A DNA stretch of 64,000 nucleotides, taken from Pseudomonas arsenicoxydans (lineage in GTDB: Bacteria > Pseudomonadota > Gammaproteobacteria > Pseudomonadales > Pseudomonadaceae). The first letter of the stretch is position 1; every line of letters begins with the position of its first letter. Below are positions 46,622-56,433 of this stretch, piece by piece. The translations under genes and the position numbers were made by a program. Under the pieces are notes generated by a model, which saw nothing but the letters and a program-made list of their open reading frames with translations, was not told the origin of the DNA and searched no databases. Where the stretch lies: positions 3,357,001 to 3,421,000 of the forward strand of contig NZ_LT629705.1 in the NCBI RefSeq assembly GCF_900103875.1. The letters are read 5' to 3'.

Positions 46622-48481
46622 ATGAAAATGGCGACCTCATTTCAGGCAACACCTCAGGCTCCTGGCGTCTGGCTGGCGACCGCCGACACCCGATGCTATC
46701 AACAAGTAGAACAGCGGGTAGTCGGCCAGCTGTTGCAAACCCTGCTGTATGAAAATGTGCTGTCGTACAGCCATTCACCCTTGGCCGGCAGCCAATACCG
46801 GTTTGTCGTCAGCGGCGTCGATGCGAAGCAGCAACCGGTGGAGTACCACTGCACCGGTTTGCTCAGCGCCAGCTTCGAACTGATCCGCCTCGATTACTCC
46901 AGCCTTGAGCGCGTCGATGCCCAGGGCAAGCACAGTCAACCCCGCTTGCATCAGGCCTTGGCCGAACTGCTGAGCGAGCTTCAGGACAGCCCGCACCTGC
47001 CACGTTTCACCCATGAACTGGAACAAACCCTGCTCAAGGATCTGCAATCGCGCAGCCAGGGTTATCAAGCGGCCCGACCGAGCCATCAACTGGACGTCGA
47101 TGCGCTGGAACAGCATTTCATGGACGCCCACAGCTACCACCCTTGCTACAAGTCGCGTATTGGTTTTTCGCTGAAAGACAACGCCAGTTACGGGCCTGAA
47201 TTTGCCGCGCCGGTCGCCATCGTGTGGCTGGCCGTGGCGAAAAGCTGCGGTGCGATGAACATCTCACAGCATCTGAACTACGACGACTTCATCCAGCAAG
47301 AATTTGGCCTACAACGCTGGCAGGAGCTTGCTGAAAGCCTCACCGACCAAGGCAAGTCGATGGGCGATTACTGGCTTATGCCGGTACACCCATGGCAGTG
47401 GGAAAACGTCATTGTTCCGGTGTTCTACCCAGAGCTGGTCAGTGGTGAAGTGATCCATCTCGGCACCACCGATGACCGTTACCAGGCGCAGCAATCGATC
47501 CGCACCCTGGCCAACGTCTCTGAGAAACAGCGGCCTTACGTCAAGCTCGCACTGAGCATGACCAACACCTCCAGCACGCGCATTCTCGCCCGGCATACCG
47601 TGATGAACGGCCCGATCATCACCGACTGGCTGCACCGGTTGATCCGCAGCGACAGCACCGCCCGTGACCTCGGTTTTGTGATTCTCGGCGAAGTGGTCGG
47701 CGTCAGTTTCGACTACGATCACTTGCCCACCACGCGCATGTCCCAGGCCTACGGGACCATGGGCACCCTGTGGCGCGAAAGTATTCACCAGTACCTGGAA
47801 GACGATGAGCAAGCGGTGCCATTCAATGGCTTGAGCTCCGTGGATAATCGCTACGGCAGCGGTGAGCAAACCCCGTTTATCGACGCCTGGATCAAGCAAT
47901 ACGGCTTGCAAGCCTGGACCCGCCAATTGTTGCAGGTCGCCGTGTCGCCGATCATTCATATGCTCTACGCCGAAGGCATCGGCATGGAGTCCCACGGTCA
48001 AAATATCGTCCTGATCGTCAAGCAGGGCTGGCCGCAACGCATTGCCCTGAAAGACTTCCACGACGGCGTGCGCTATTCGCCGCAGCACCTTGGCCGCCCC
48101 GAACTCAGCCCGACCCTGGTGCCGCTGCCCGCCAGCCACGCCAAGCTCAATCGCAACTCGTTCATCCTCACTGACGATGTGGATGCGGTGCGCGATTTCT
48201 CCTGTGACTCGTTCTTTTTTATCGCCCTGGCCGAGATGGCGATCTTCATGCATCAACACTATCAACTGGCCGAAACCGAGTTCTGGCAGATGACTGCCGA
48301 GATCATCACCGGCTACCAGGCCGAACACCCGCAACACCGTGCGCGGTATGAGTCGTTTGATGTGTTCGCGCCGTTCTATGAAGTCGAAGAACTGACCAAA
48401 CGCCGCCTGCTGGGCGATGCCGAGCGGCGGTTCAAAAAGGTGCCGAATCCGTTACACGCGTTCCGGCCGCAATCATGCTGA
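46622..48481 (+). CDS. acsC: NRPS-independent siderophore synthetase AcsC
   Basis: IucA/IucC-family ligase of 619 residues, the second NIS enzyme of the cluster. AcsC is grouped with the synthetases that act on an already mono-substituted citrate, so it should add the second diaminobutyrate-containing arm. Motifs are DAHSYHPCYKSRIGFS near residue 167, MPVHPWQWENVIVP, RTLANVSEKQRPYVKL, SSTRILARHTVMNGP, and C-terminal GMESHGQNIVLIV with ALKDFHDGVRY. AAGG lies before ATG 46622, with ATG 46628 possible. It ends inside the acsB start. Confidence 0.92.
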   Translation: MKMATSFQATPQAPGVWLATADTRCYQQVEQRVVGQLLQTLLYENVLSYSHSPLAGSQYRFVVSGVDAKQQPVEYHCTGLLSASFELIRLDYSSLERVDAQGKHSQPRLHQALAELLSELQDSPHLPRFTHELEQTLLKDLQSRSQGYQAARPSHQLDVDALEQHFMDAHSYHPCYKSRIGFSLKDNASYGPEFAAPVAIVWLAVAKSCGAMNISQHLNYDDFIQQEFGLQRWQELAESLTDQGKSMGDYWLMPVHPWQWENVIVPVFYPELVSGEVIHLGTTDDRYQAQQSIRTLANVSEKQRPYVKLALSMTNTSSTRILARHTVMNGPIITDWLHRLIRSDSTARDLGFVILGEVVGVSFDYDHLPTTRMSQAYGTMGTLWRESIHQYLEDDEQAVPFNGLSSVDNRYGSGEQTPFIDAWIKQYGLQAWTRQLLQVAVSPIIHMLYAEGIGMESHGQNIVLIVKQGWPQRIALKDFHDGVRYSPQHLGRPELSPTLVPLPASHAKLNRNSFILTDDVDAVRDFSCDSFFFIALAEMAIFMHQHYQLAETEFWQMTAEIITGYQAEHPQHRARYESFDVFAPFYEVEELTKRRLLGDAERRFKKVPNPLHAFRPQSC

Positions 48482-49248
48482 GGACCAATCTGCTCAAGCA
48501 GAAACTCACCACCGGGGCACCGGCCTACGGTCTGATCAGTTCGATTCCAGCGCCAGCGGCCATCGAGCTGATCGCCGAAGCCGGGTTCGATTTCGTGATC
48601 ATCGACATGGAACACGTGCTGATCAATCCCGAAACCGTGGAGAACATGATCCGCACCGCCGAAAGCTACGCGCTCACGCCGCTGGTGCGGGTGGCGGACC
48701 TCAACCCGAAAACCATGCTGCGCCTGCTCGATGGTGGCGCCCAAGGCATCGTGTTGCCGATGATCGAGGGCCCTGAGCCGTTGGCCGAGAGCATTCGCGC
48801 CTGCAAATACCATCCGCAGGGCCACCGCAGCCTGAACGCTGGGCGCCCCGGCGCATTTGGCAAACACAGCCTGGCGGACTACATCGCGCTGGCCAACGAG
48901 CAAATCATGATCGTGGCGATGATCGAAAGCGCCGAAGGCGTGCGACGCGCGGCGCAAATTGCAGCGGTACCCGGCCTCGACATGATCCTCGAAGGTGCTG
49001 CGGACTTATCGCAAACCCTGGGCCTGCCATGGCAGATCGACCGCCCCGAAGTGCAGCAAGCGCTGCTCGCCAGTTGGCAAGCGGCCAGTGCGGCGGGCGT
49101 GCCGTATTGCGCGATCCCACGCCAGCCAGGCGACCACGAACGGTGGTTGGCTCGCGGCGTAAACAGTTTTGTTTTGGGTGACGAGCGTGGCATTGCTTTT
49201 CGCGCCCTTCAGGCCAAGTTGGCCGCCACTTCAGCAGAAGGAAAATAA
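48475..49248 (+). CDS. acsB: HpcH/HpaI-family aldolase, citrate-synthase-like (AcsB)
   Basis: TIM-barrel class II aldolase of 257 residues. Motifs are FVIIDMEHVLINPETVENM, PLVRVADLNP with the catalytic-type arginine, LDGGAQGIVLPMIEGPE, and the metal-binding MIESAEGVRRAAQI and EGAADLSQTLGLPWQ. The staphyloferrin B enzyme SbnG, of the same family, makes citrate from oxaloacetate and acetyl-CoA. AcsB may therefore supply a dedicated citrate pool for AcsD, though this is an inference from family and context. It overlaps acsC by seven bases. Confidence 0.88.
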   Translation: MLRTNLLKQKLTTGAPAYGLISSIPAPAAIELIAEAGFDFVIIDMEHVLINPETVENMIRTAESYALTPLVRVADLNPKTMLRLLDGGAQGIVLPMIEGPEPLAESIRACKYHPQGHRSLNAGRPGAFGKHSLADYIALANEQIMIVAMIESAEGVRRAAQIAAVPGLDMILEGAADLSQTLGLPWQIDRPEVQQALLASWQAASAAGVPYCAIPRQPGDHERWLARGVNSFVLGDERGIAFRALQAKLAATSAEGK

Positions 49249-49252
49249 CCTG

Positions 49253-51082
49253 ATGAACTTCACCACAATGGCCGCCGACAGGGTGATGCAGGACCTGGTC
49301 GATTGTTTGTTGGCCGAACATTTTTTCGGGACCGAACCGCTGAATCTCATGGCGCCCGCAGACGATCAGCCGTTCACCGGGTTGAGTGCCGATCAGCGCA
49401 TCTGGGAATGGCAGGGTTCAATCTTCGTCGCCCTGCGCCCCGGCATCACTCAGCAATGGGAGAAAGTACCGGGCACGCCGGTATTGGGTCGAGAGCATGA
49501 GCGTCTGACCGAACTGTCCCCCGAAGTTTTCATGACCCAGGTACTGGCCGGGATGACTGACCGCTATCAGGACAATGAAAAGGGCTTCGCGCTGTTCCTC
49601 GACGTGCTGCGCACCAGCGTGCGCCAGACCGAGTTGTCCCTGGCCCATCGGGTCAACAGCCAGCGCTTGCTGGAGAAAAGCAACGCCGATTTCTTCCTGA
49701 CCATGGAGCAGTGGGCCTCATTGCGTGATCGTCCGTATCACCCATTGGCCAAGGCCAAACAGGGTTTGAATGACGCGGAATATCAACACTACCAAGCCGA
49801 ATTCGCCCGCCCCGTGACGTTGAACTGGGTCGCCATCGACCGTACGTTGCTGCAATGCGGCGACGGCGTGACAGACCTGGCGCTGGATAATCCCGCCGAG
49901 TACCTGCTGCCATTCGCGTTACAGGCCGGCCTGCAACACGAGATGCAGCAACGGGGTATTTTCGAGAGCCATATCGCGATGCCGGTGCATCCGTGGCAGT
50001 TCGATCATGTATTGGAAGCGCAACTCGGCGACGCCTTCGCCAATGGCAATTGCCAGCGGCTCGACTTCACCGACGGTGATTTCTACGCCACCTCGTCGTT
50101 GCGTTCGATGACCCCGTGCTTCAACAGCGCCGACTACCTCAAGTTGCCGATGGCGATCTATTCACTGGGGGCCTCGCGTTACCTGCCCGCGGTAAAAATG
50201 ATCAACGGCGGCTTGAGTGAAAAGCTGCTGCGTCAGGCGCTGGGCAAAGATGAAACCCTGCAAACGAAACTGCACCTGTGCGATGAAACCAAATGGTGGG
50301 CGTTCATGCCGCCGGACGCGACGCTGTTCGACGAGGCTCCGCGTCACTTGGCCGCCATGGTCCGCGGTTATCCGCCGGCACTGCTGGAAGACCCGGACAC
50401 CCGACTGGTGCCGATGGCCGCTCTCGGCACGCCGCTGCCCGGCAGCAATCAGCACTTTTTCGATGACTGGATGGCTTATCGACAACTGCCCGCCAACGCT
50501 GCGTCGGTGATGACATTGTTCCGCGAGCTGTGCCACAGCTTCTTCGACATCAACCTGCGGATGTTCCGTATCGGCATGCTCGGCGAGATCCACGGGCAGA
50601 ACGCTGTACTGGTGTGGAAGGCCGGTCATGCCCAAGGCTTGTTGCTGCGCGATCACGATTCGCTGCGCATCTTCGTGCCGTGGCTGGAACGCAACGGCCT
50701 CGCCGATCCTGCGTATCGACTGAAGAAGGGGCACGCCAACACGCTGTATCACGAGCGTCCTGAAGACCTGTTGTTCTGGCTGCAGACCCTCGGGATCCAG
50801 GTCAACTTGCGCGCGATCATCGATACGCTGGCGCAGGTTTACTCGTTACCGGCCGCTACTTTATGGACGGCGATGGGCGAAGAGCTGAACGAGTTGATTG
50901 ACACCATCGACTTCGACACCGAAGCTCGGGCGATGATTAAACAGCAACTGTTCGAAGCACTGCACTGGCCACAGAAGTTGCTGCTTACGCCGATGATCGA
51001 ACGGGCGGGCGGCCCCGGCAGCATGCCGTTCGGCAAAGGCCAGGTGGTGAACCCTTTCCACCGGTTGCATCGTGAAGACTGA
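49253..51082 (+). CDS. acsA: NRPS-independent siderophore synthetase AcsA
   Basis: Third IucA/IucC-family synthetase, 609 residues from ATG 49253 (MNFTTMAADRVMQDL) with AAGGAAA upstream. AcsA is placed with the 2-oxoglutarate-using NIS enzymes and should join 2-oxoglutarate to diaminobutyrate. Motifs are RDRPYHPLAKAKQGL near residue 160, MPVHPWQFDHVL, SSLRSMTPCFNSADYLKLP, and C-terminal GEIHGQNAVLVWK with LLLRDHDSLRIF near 444-475. The reading from 49169 lies inside acsB and is rejected. It overlaps cbrA by 11 bases. Confidence 0.92.
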   Translation: MNFTTMAADRVMQDLVDCLLAEHFFGTEPLNLMAPADDQPFTGLSADQRIWEWQGSIFVALRPGITQQWEKVPGTPVLGREHERLTELSPEVFMTQVLAGMTDRYQDNEKGFALFLDVLRTSVRQTELSLAHRVNSQRLLEKSNADFFLTMEQWASLRDRPYHPLAKAKQGLNDAEYQHYQAEFARPVTLNWVAIDRTLLQCGDGVTDLALDNPAEYLLPFALQAGLQHEMQQRGIFESHIAMPVHPWQFDHVLEAQLGDAFANGNCQRLDFTDGDFYATSSLRSMTPCFNSADYLKLPMAIYSLGASRYLPAVKMINGGLSEKLLRQALGKDETLQTKLHLCDETKWWAFMPPDATLFDEAPRHLAAMVRGYPPALLEDPDTRLVPMAALGTPLPGSNQHFFDDWMAYRQLPANAASVMTLFRELCHSFFDINLRMFRIGMLGEIHGQNAVLVWKAGHAQGLLLRDHDSLRIFVPWLERNGLADPAYRLKKGHANTLYHERPEDLLFWLQTLGIQVNLRAIIDTLAQVYSLPAATLWTAMGEELNELIDTIDFDTEARAMIKQQLFEALHWPQKLLLTPMIERAGGPGSMPFGKGQVVNPFHRLHRED

Positions 51083-51986
51083 CCTTCAAGCTCATCCTTC
51101 CAGGCGTACGCTGTTGCGCCTGTCGTTGGGTGCGCTTGCACTCAGGTTTTCCATGCCGGTGTGGGCCCAGACCGACGCCGCGCCGCTGCGGGTGATCACC
51201 CTGTTTCAGGGCGCCACCGACAGCGCCGTGGCGTTGGGTGTTACGCCGTGCGGCATCGTCGATTCGTGGAGCGAGAAACCCACCTACCGCTATCTGCGTT
51301 CGGCGTTGGACCCGGTGCCCCATGTCGGGCTGGAAACCCAGCCCAGCCTGGAGGACATCGCACTACTGAAACCGGACGTGATCATCGCCTCGCGCTTTCG
51401 CCATGAACGCATCGCCCCGTTGCTCAAGCAGATCGCCCCGGTGGTGATGCTGGAGGAAGTGTTCGAGTTCAAAAAGACTTTGGCGCTGATGGGCGTTGCC
51501 TTGTACCGGCAGCAGCGGGCCGATGAGGTGTTGGCTCACTGGCAGCGGCGTGTGGCGCAATTGCGTCTGCAATTGCAGCAAAAGTTTGCCGGACGCTGGC
51601 CGCCCACGGTGTCGATTCTGGATGTGCGTGAGGACCACATCCGCAGCTATCTGCCGGCGAGCTTTCCGGGGTCCGTCATCACTGAATTAGGCTTTGACTG
51701 GAGTGAAGCCAGTCGGGCGGCGAGCGGGGTGTCGATCAAACTCACCAGCAAGGAAAGCCTGGCGGTGGTGAATGCCGATATTTTCTTCATCTTCTTGCGC
51801 GCGGAGAAAGCGGCAGTGCAGCGAAATTATGAAAGCCTGGTGCAGCACCCGCTGTGGCAGCAAATGCGCGCGCCGCAACAAGGGCAGGTGTGGCGGGTCG
51901 ACGGCGTCGCGTGGAGCCTGTCCGGCGGCATGCTCGGAGCAAATCTGATGCTCGATGATGTCTCCCGTCTGGTTACAGCTTCATGA
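51072..51986 (+). CDS. cbrA: Ferric-siderophore ABC transporter binding protein CbrA
   Basis: Periplasmic helical-backbone binding protein of 304 residues that passes ferric achromobactin to the permease. It starts at GTG 51072 inside acsA. The N-terminus carries a Tat-type signal ([15 protein letters not shown], cleavage near VWA-QT), so export in folded form is likely. There is no lipobox cysteine. The body shows [28 protein letters not shown], and [13 protein letters not shown] typical of FecB/FhuD proteins. Its stop overlaps the cbrB start (ATGA). Confidence 0.92.
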   Translation: MKTDLQAHPSRRTLLRLSLGALALRFSMPVWAQTDAAPLRVITLFQGATDSAVALGVTPCGIVDSWSEKPTYRYLRSALDPVPHVGLETQPSLEDIALLKPDVIIASRFRHERIAPLLKQIAPVVMLEEVFEFKKTLALMGVALYRQQRADEVLAHWQRRVAQLRLQLQQKFAGRWPPTVSILDVREDHIRSYLPASFPGSVITELGFDWSEASRAASGVSIKLTSKESLAVVNADIFFIFLRAEKAAVQRNYESLVQHPLWQQMRAPQQGQVWRVDGVAWSLSGGMLGANLMLDDVSRLVTAS

Positions 51987-52972
51987 GCAATGCGTTGAAG
52001 ATGTGGAGTGCGGGCGTTGTGTTGTTGCTCAGCGGCGTGCTGAGTCTGGCAGTCGGGGCCACCTGGATACCGTTGTCGCAGGTTTTTGCGGCGTTTGTGC
52101 ATCCCGATCCATTGAGCGTCAGCCATGTGCTGGTCACCAGCACGCGCCTGTCGCGGACCTTGATGGCCATGGCGGTGGGCGCGAGCCTCGCGGTGGCCGG
52201 CGCCCTGATGCAAGCACTGACGCGCAATCCGCTGGCGTCTCCCGGATTGTTCGGGATCAATGCCGGGGCGACTTTTTTTATCATCCTGTTTTCTTCGTTG
52301 TTCTCCCTGTCGTCTCCGGACGCGTGGCTATGGTGCGCGTTTATCGGTGCGGCGGTGGCGGGCAGTCTGGTGTGGCTGATCGGCAACATGGGGCAGGGCA
52401 GTCTCAGCCCGTTGCGCATTGTGCTGGCGGGTGCGGCAATGGCGGCGTTGTTCTCCGCATTCAGCCAGGCGTTGCTGGTGGTCAATCAGGATGGGCTGGA
52501 CACGGTGCTGTTCTGGCTCGCCGGTTCATTGACCGAACGCAGCCTGTCGGTCGCCGCGCCGTTACTGCTGTGCGGCGTGCTCGGGTTGTTCGGCGCGATG
52601 CTGTTGGCGGGGCAGGTCAACGTGCTGAATGCCGGGGAAGAAATCGCCACTGGCCTCGGCCAGCGAACCGGATTGATCCGCCTGCTGATGAGCGTGCTGG
52701 TGGTGTGCCTGGCGGGCAGTGCGGTGGCGTTGGCCGGCAGCATCGGGTTTATCGGTTTGCTGGTGCCGCACATGGTGCGCAAAGGCTTGTCGATTGATCA
52801 TCGCTGGTTGCTGCCAGGGTGTGCGCTGCTGGGCGCGATTGTTTTGCTGCTGGCGGATACCTTGGCGCGGGTGCTGATCTTGCCGCAAGAGGTGCCGGTG
52901 GGGGTGATGACCGCACTGTTCGGCGCGCCGTTTTTCATTCTGTTGGCGCGCCGTGGAGGTCGTTATGGATAA
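51983..52972 (+). CDS. cbrB: Ferric-siderophore ABC transporter permease CbrB
   Basis: FecCD-family inner-membrane permease of 329 residues with about ten hydrophobic helices. The family's central signature [20 protein letters not shown] is near residue 80, and a late [22 protein letters not shown] forms the contact with the ATPase. It pairs with CbrC as a heterodimer. It is coupled to cbrA by a 4-base overlap and overlaps cbrC by eight bases. Confidence 0.95.
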   Translation: MSNALKMWSAGVVLLLSGVLSLAVGATWIPLSQVFAAFVHPDPLSVSHVLVTSTRLSRTLMAMAVGASLAVAGALMQALTRNPLASPGLFGINAGATFFIILFSSLFSLSSPDAWLWCAFIGAAVAGSLVWLIGNMGQGSLSPLRIVLAGAAMAALFSAFSQALLVVNQDGLDTVLFWLAGSLTERSLSVAAPLLLCGVLGLFGAMLLAGQVNVLNAGEEIATGLGQRTGLIRLLMSVLVVCLAGSAVALAGSIGFIGLLVPHMVRKGLSIDHRWLLPGCALLGAIVLLLADTLARVLILPQEVPVGVMTALFGAPFFILLARRGGRYG

Positions 52973-53996
52973 GGTCCTGACCTGGCGTCGTAGCGGGTTT
53001 TCCCGGCGGATCAATATCGCGACGTTGTGGCGATTGCTGGCGGCGTTGATGGTGACCGCCCTGATCATGCTGGGCTCGCTATCCCTGGGCAAAGTCATGC
53101 TTTCGCCGCTGGAAGTGCTGCGCATCCTGCTGTCGAACCAGGATGCCAGCCTGACGTTTATCGTCGAGCAACTGCGCTTTCCACGCATCCTGCTGGCGGC
53201 TCTGGTGGGCGCGGCGTTGTCGGTGTCCGGGCTGATTCTGCAAAGCATCATCCGCAATCCGTTGGCCTCGCCTGACTTACTCGGCATCACCAGTGGCGCC
53301 AGTGCGGCGGCGGTGTTGTATTTGTCGTTCTTCTCGGTGGCGCTGGGTCAACAGTATCTGCCGCTGGCAGCGATGCTTGGTGCGGGGCTGGCGGCATTGT
53401 CGATCTATCTGCTGGCCTGGAAACAGGGAGCTTCACCGCTGCGGCTGGTGTTGATCGGCGTCGGCATCTCCGCGATGTTGACCGCCGCTACCACGTTCAT
53501 TCTGGTGTTCAGTCCGTTGACCACGACCCTGTCGGCCTATGTCTGGCTGACCGGCAGCGTGTACGGCGCCAGTTGGCCCGAACCGCTGGCGCTGGGTGCC
53601 TGGTTGCTGGGCATATGTCCGCTGCTGGTTTTCCTGGCGCGGCAGGTGATGGTGCAGCAACTGGATGACAGCCTCGCCCTGGGCATCGGCGTGCGCGTGC
53701 AGTGGCTGCGCGCCGGTTTGTTGCTGGTCAGCGTGGCGTTGGCCGGTGCGGCGATTGCCTGGGGTGGGGCGATCGCGTTTGTCGGGCTGATCGCGCCGCA
53801 CATTGCCAAGCGCTTGGTGGCGCCTGGGTTTGGTGGCCAGGCAGTGATGGCCGCGCTGGTCGGGGCGAACCTGGTGGTGCTGGCCGACCTCGCCGGGCGC
53901 ACGCTGTTTTTGCCGCTGGATCTGCCCGCCGGGATTTTTGTCGCCGTGCTCGGCACACCCTTTTTTCTCTATCTGTTGATTAAACAACGTCATTAA
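52965..53996 (+). CDS. cbrC: Ferric-siderophore ABC transporter permease CbrC
   Basis: Second FecCD permease, 343 residues from ATG 52965 with GGAGGT four bases upstream. It has the same layout as Cbr[21 protein letters not shown] near residue 90 and [20 protein letters not shown] near 270. A GTG at 52953 also in frame would place the ribosome site inside the gene. The N-terminus is longer and more basic than in CbrB. Confidence 0.94.
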   Translation: MDKVLTWRRSGFSRRINIATLWRLLAALMVTALIMLGSLSLGKVMLSPLEVLRILLSNQDASLTFIVEQLRFPRILLAALVGAALSVSGLILQSIIRNPLASPDLLGITSGASAAAVLYLSFFSVALGQQYLPLAAMLGAGLAALSIYLLAWKQGASPLRLVLIGVGISAMLTAATTFILVFSPLTTTLSAYVWLTGSVYGASWPEPLALGAWLLGICPLLVFLARQVMVQQLDDSLALGIGVRVQWLRAGLLLVSVALAGAAIAWGGAIAFVGLIAPHIAKRLVAPGFGGQAVMAALVGANLVVLADLAGRTLFLPLDLPAGIFVAVLGTPFFLYLLIKQRH

Positions 53997-54008
53997 GGAA
54001 TTCAACGT

Positions 54009-54800
54009 ATGACGTCGATTGCAAGTCGCGGCCTGACCCTGAGTTATCAGCGCCAGGTGATTATTGACGCGCTGGACATGCAACTGCCCCAAGGCAAGAT
54101 TTCGGTATTGATCGGCAGCAATGGCTGCGGCAAAAGCACCTTGCTCAAATCCTTCGCCCGACTGCTGAAACCGCAGCAGGGCTCGGTGATTCTCAACGGC
54201 GTGGATATTCAGCAGAAATCCACTGCCGCCGTGGCTCGGGAGTTGGCAATCTTGCCGCAAACCCCGAGCGCACCGGAGGGCATTACCGTACGGCAACTGG
54301 TGGCGCTGGGGCGCTATCCGTATCAGAGCTGGATGCAACAGTGGTCGGCGGAAGATGAAGCCATGGTCAACCGCGCGCTGGCGCAAACCAGTCTGTTGGC
54401 CCTGGCGGATCGACCGGTAGACGCGTTGTCTGGCGGGCAACGCCAGCGGGCATGGATCGCCATGACTCTGGCCCAGGACACCGGCATCGTGCTGCTCGAC
54501 GAACCGACCACATTCCTCGACCTGGCGCATCAGATTGAAGTGCTGGATCTGTTGCGCGACCTCAACCGGCTCGAAAACAAAACCATCATCATGGTGCTGC
54601 ACGACCTCAACCTGGCCTGCCGCTACGCCGACCACATGGTGGCGGTGCACAACCAGACCGCGTTCGCCCAAGGCCGGCCCGATGAGGTGTTGACCGAGGC
54701 GTTGGTCAAAACCGTGTTCGACCTCAATTGCCGGATCATTCCCGATCCGTTCTTCGGCACGCCACTGTGCATTCCGTTTGGCCGGGAACTGCCTCAATGA
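54009..54800 (+). CDS. cbrD: Ferric-siderophore ABC transporter ATPase CbrD
   Basis: Cytoplasmic ATPase (FecE/FepC type) of 263 residues that powers CbrBC. Walker A is [14 protein letters not shown] near residue 36, the Q-loop follows ILPQTP, the ABC signature is [13 protein letters not shown], Walker B is [14 protein letters not shown], and the H-loop is [14 protein letters not shown]. It begins 12 bases after cbrC behind AAGGAA, and its stop overlaps the next gene start (ATGA). Confidence 0.95.
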   Translation: MTSIASRGLTLSYQRQVIIDALDMQLPQGKISVLIGSNGCGKSTLLKSFARLLKPQQGSVILNGVDIQQKSTAAVARELAILPQTPSAPEGITVRQLVALGRYPYQSWMQQWSAEDEAMVNRALAQTSLLALADRPVDALSGGQRQRAWIAMTLAQDTGIVLLDEPTTFLDLAHQIEVLDLLRDLNRLENKTIIMVLHDLNLACRYADHMVAVHNQTAFAQGRPDEVLTEALVKTVFDLNCRIIPDPFFGTPLCIPFGRELPQ

Positions 54801-55582
54801 ATCTGGCCGGTCACTTCACGACTTCAGAGTGGGCGACGTTGTCCGCCGGGTTGCGGCTCAAGGACAGCGCCGAACGCGACTCGCAGCGTTCGCTGCTGGC
54901 CCGGGACTTGTTGCAGGAAGAGGTGTGCGTGCAACTGCTGGATGCGTTGGGCCCGGTGATCGGCTCGCCGACGCGGGCGATTACCGCCTCATTGCTGGGC
55001 AAGCGTTTATCGTTTCTGGCGACCGGTGCCTGTTTGTACGCGATGTCGGTGTATGACAAAGGCTTGCTCATGTCGCTGGACAATACGGTGGTCGAATACG
55101 GCCACGATGACGGGTTATGGACGTCTTCGATGCCGATTAGCCATTCCGTTCCATTGACATATGAAGCGGGCGAACGCGAAGCCTGGCGCGAATCCATCGT
55201 TCAAGCGCTGTTCGCCGATCTGCTGAAACCGCTGTGGCAAACCTTCAACCGGGTCACCGGCGTTTCCCGGCGCATCCTCTGGGAAAACACGGCCGTTCGC
55301 GTCTACTCGCTGTATGAAAAACGCATGGTGAAAATCGACGCCCCAGCGGTGCGTGAGCGCTGTGAAGCGGATTTCACCTGGCTGATGACCCAAGCCGAAC
55401 CGGCGCTGTTCGGCCTCGATTACAACCCGCTGAGCCATTTTCGTCGACCGCCGACGCTGGTGGATGAGGGGCAACGAAGCATCCGCTTTCGCCGAACCTG
55501 TTGCTTCTACTACCTGGCCACCGAGCCTGCTGAATACTGCTCGACCTGCCCATTGCTGCGTCCGGGGAAAAAATGCCGATGA
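54797..55582 (+). CDS. FhuF-like siderophore-iron reductase (2Fe-2S)
   Basis: Cytoplasmic protein of 261 residues related to FhuF ferric-siderophore reductases, which release iron by reducing it. The C-terminal cluster ligands are present as two adjacent cysteines (RRTCCFYYL), eleven residues, then [15 protein letters not shown]. This agrees with the FhuF pattern CC-x10-C-x2-C apart from one extra residue. The body shows the FhuF-type segments ([35 protein letters not shown]). It is coupled to cbrD by ATGA and to the RraA-like gene by a further overlap, so iron release from the imported siderophore is its likely task. Confidence 0.85.
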   Translation: MNLAGHFTTSEWATLSAGLRLKDSAERDSQRSLLARDLLQEEVCVQLLDALGPVIGSPTRAITASLLGKRLSFLATGACLYAMSVYDKGLLMSLDNTVVEYGHDDGLWTSSMPISHSVPLTYEAGEREAWRESIVQALFADLLKPLWQTFNRVTGVSRRILWENTAVRVYSLYEKRMVKIDAPAVRERCEADFTWLMTQAEPALFGLDYNPLSHFRRPPTLVDEGQRSIRFRRTCCFYYLATEPAEYCSTCPLLRPGKKCR

Positions 55583-56205
55583 GTTACCTGATTAACCCCC
55601 GCCAACAAAACCTCAGCCCGGAGTTGATCGCTGAATACCGGACGATCCCGCCATCCACCATCGGCCATTTTTCCGACCGTGGCTTCCTGCGCGGGATCAA
55701 GCCGTTGTTTAACGATATCCGCATGGTCGGCAATGTGGTCACCGTCAAAGTCTTTCCTCCGGATGGCAGCGTTTTACGTGAGGCGCTGTTGCTGAGTCAG
55801 CCGGGGGATGTGCTGGTGATCGAATGCGTGGGCGATCAAGAGTGCGGCTGCTGGGGCGAATTGAGAACCTTGGCCGGTTTGATCAAAGGTCTGGCCGGAG
55901 TCGTGGTGTCGGGCGCCGTGACGGATGTCAGCGCACTGCGCCAACAAGGCTTGCCGGTGTTTTGTCGCGACGTCAGCGCCTATACCACGCGGGGCATTGG
56001 CGCCCAGGGTGAGGTCAATCAGCCGATCCAGATTGGCGAGGTGACGGTGCATCCGGGCGACTTGGCCATCGGCGACGACGACGGCGTATTCATCCTCGCG
56101 GCCGGGCGAGCTTCCGAGCTATTACCCGAATTAATGGCCAAAGAAGCAGCCGATCAACGTCGTCGCGCGGAATTCCTGCTGAGACTCGATCCCCGCCAGA
56201 CTTAA
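55579..56205 (+). CDS. RraA-fold protein ending the siderophore operon, altered active site
   Basis: Protein of 208 residues with the RraA/HMG-aldolase fold (GDVLVIECVGDQE, LIKGLAGVVVSGAVTDVSAL, QIGEVTVHPGDLAIGDDDGV). Family aldolases and oxaloacetate decarboxylases use a D-x20-R-D motif. Here the spacing is kept but the residues are Glu94-x20-Thr115-Asp116, so the substrate-binding arginine is lost. It overlaps the reductase stop (ATG 55579 in ATGA). ATG 55573 is also possible. Context suggests a role in siderophore metabolism or precursor supply, but the activity is unknown. Confidence 0.8.
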   Translation: MSYLINPRQQNLSPELIAEYRTIPPSTIGHFSDRGFLRGIKPLFNDIRMVGNVVTVKVFPPDGSVLREALLLSQPGDVLVIECVGDQECGCWGELRTLAGLIKGLAGVVVSGAVTDVSALRQQGLPVFCRDVSAYTTRGIGAQGEVNQPIQIGEVTVHPGDLAIGDDDGVFILAAGRASELLPELMAKEAADQRRRAEFLLRLDPRQT

Positions 56206-56401
56206 GGCTGCCCATCGATTTATTGCAGCGCAACGCCGCAATACTTTGATTCGTTGGTCAGTTTTTTGTATCTGCATATTTGCCGCGAGCGTATAAGCCT
56301 ATAAACTTAACCTTTCGGTCAGCTTTGCACTGTCAATTCAGCCCTTTGCATCCTCGTAAAGGGCTTCTGCAAGACTCGAGATTCCCCGTACATAACCAGA
56401 A

Positions 56402-56421
56402 GGGCGGACCCATAACCGCCC
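56402..56421 (+). promoter_or_regulatory. Hairpin next to the ribosome site of the molybdenum hydroxylase gene
   Basis: GGGCGG and CCGCCC pair around an 8-base loop, ending at 56421 directly before AGAGGA, the ribosome site of ATG 56434. It leaves the site free but could affect initiation. Another stem (AGCCCTTT/AAAGGGCT) lies at 56340-56365 and lacks a T-run. Confidence 0.35.
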
Positions 56422-56433
56422 AGAGGATGATCC

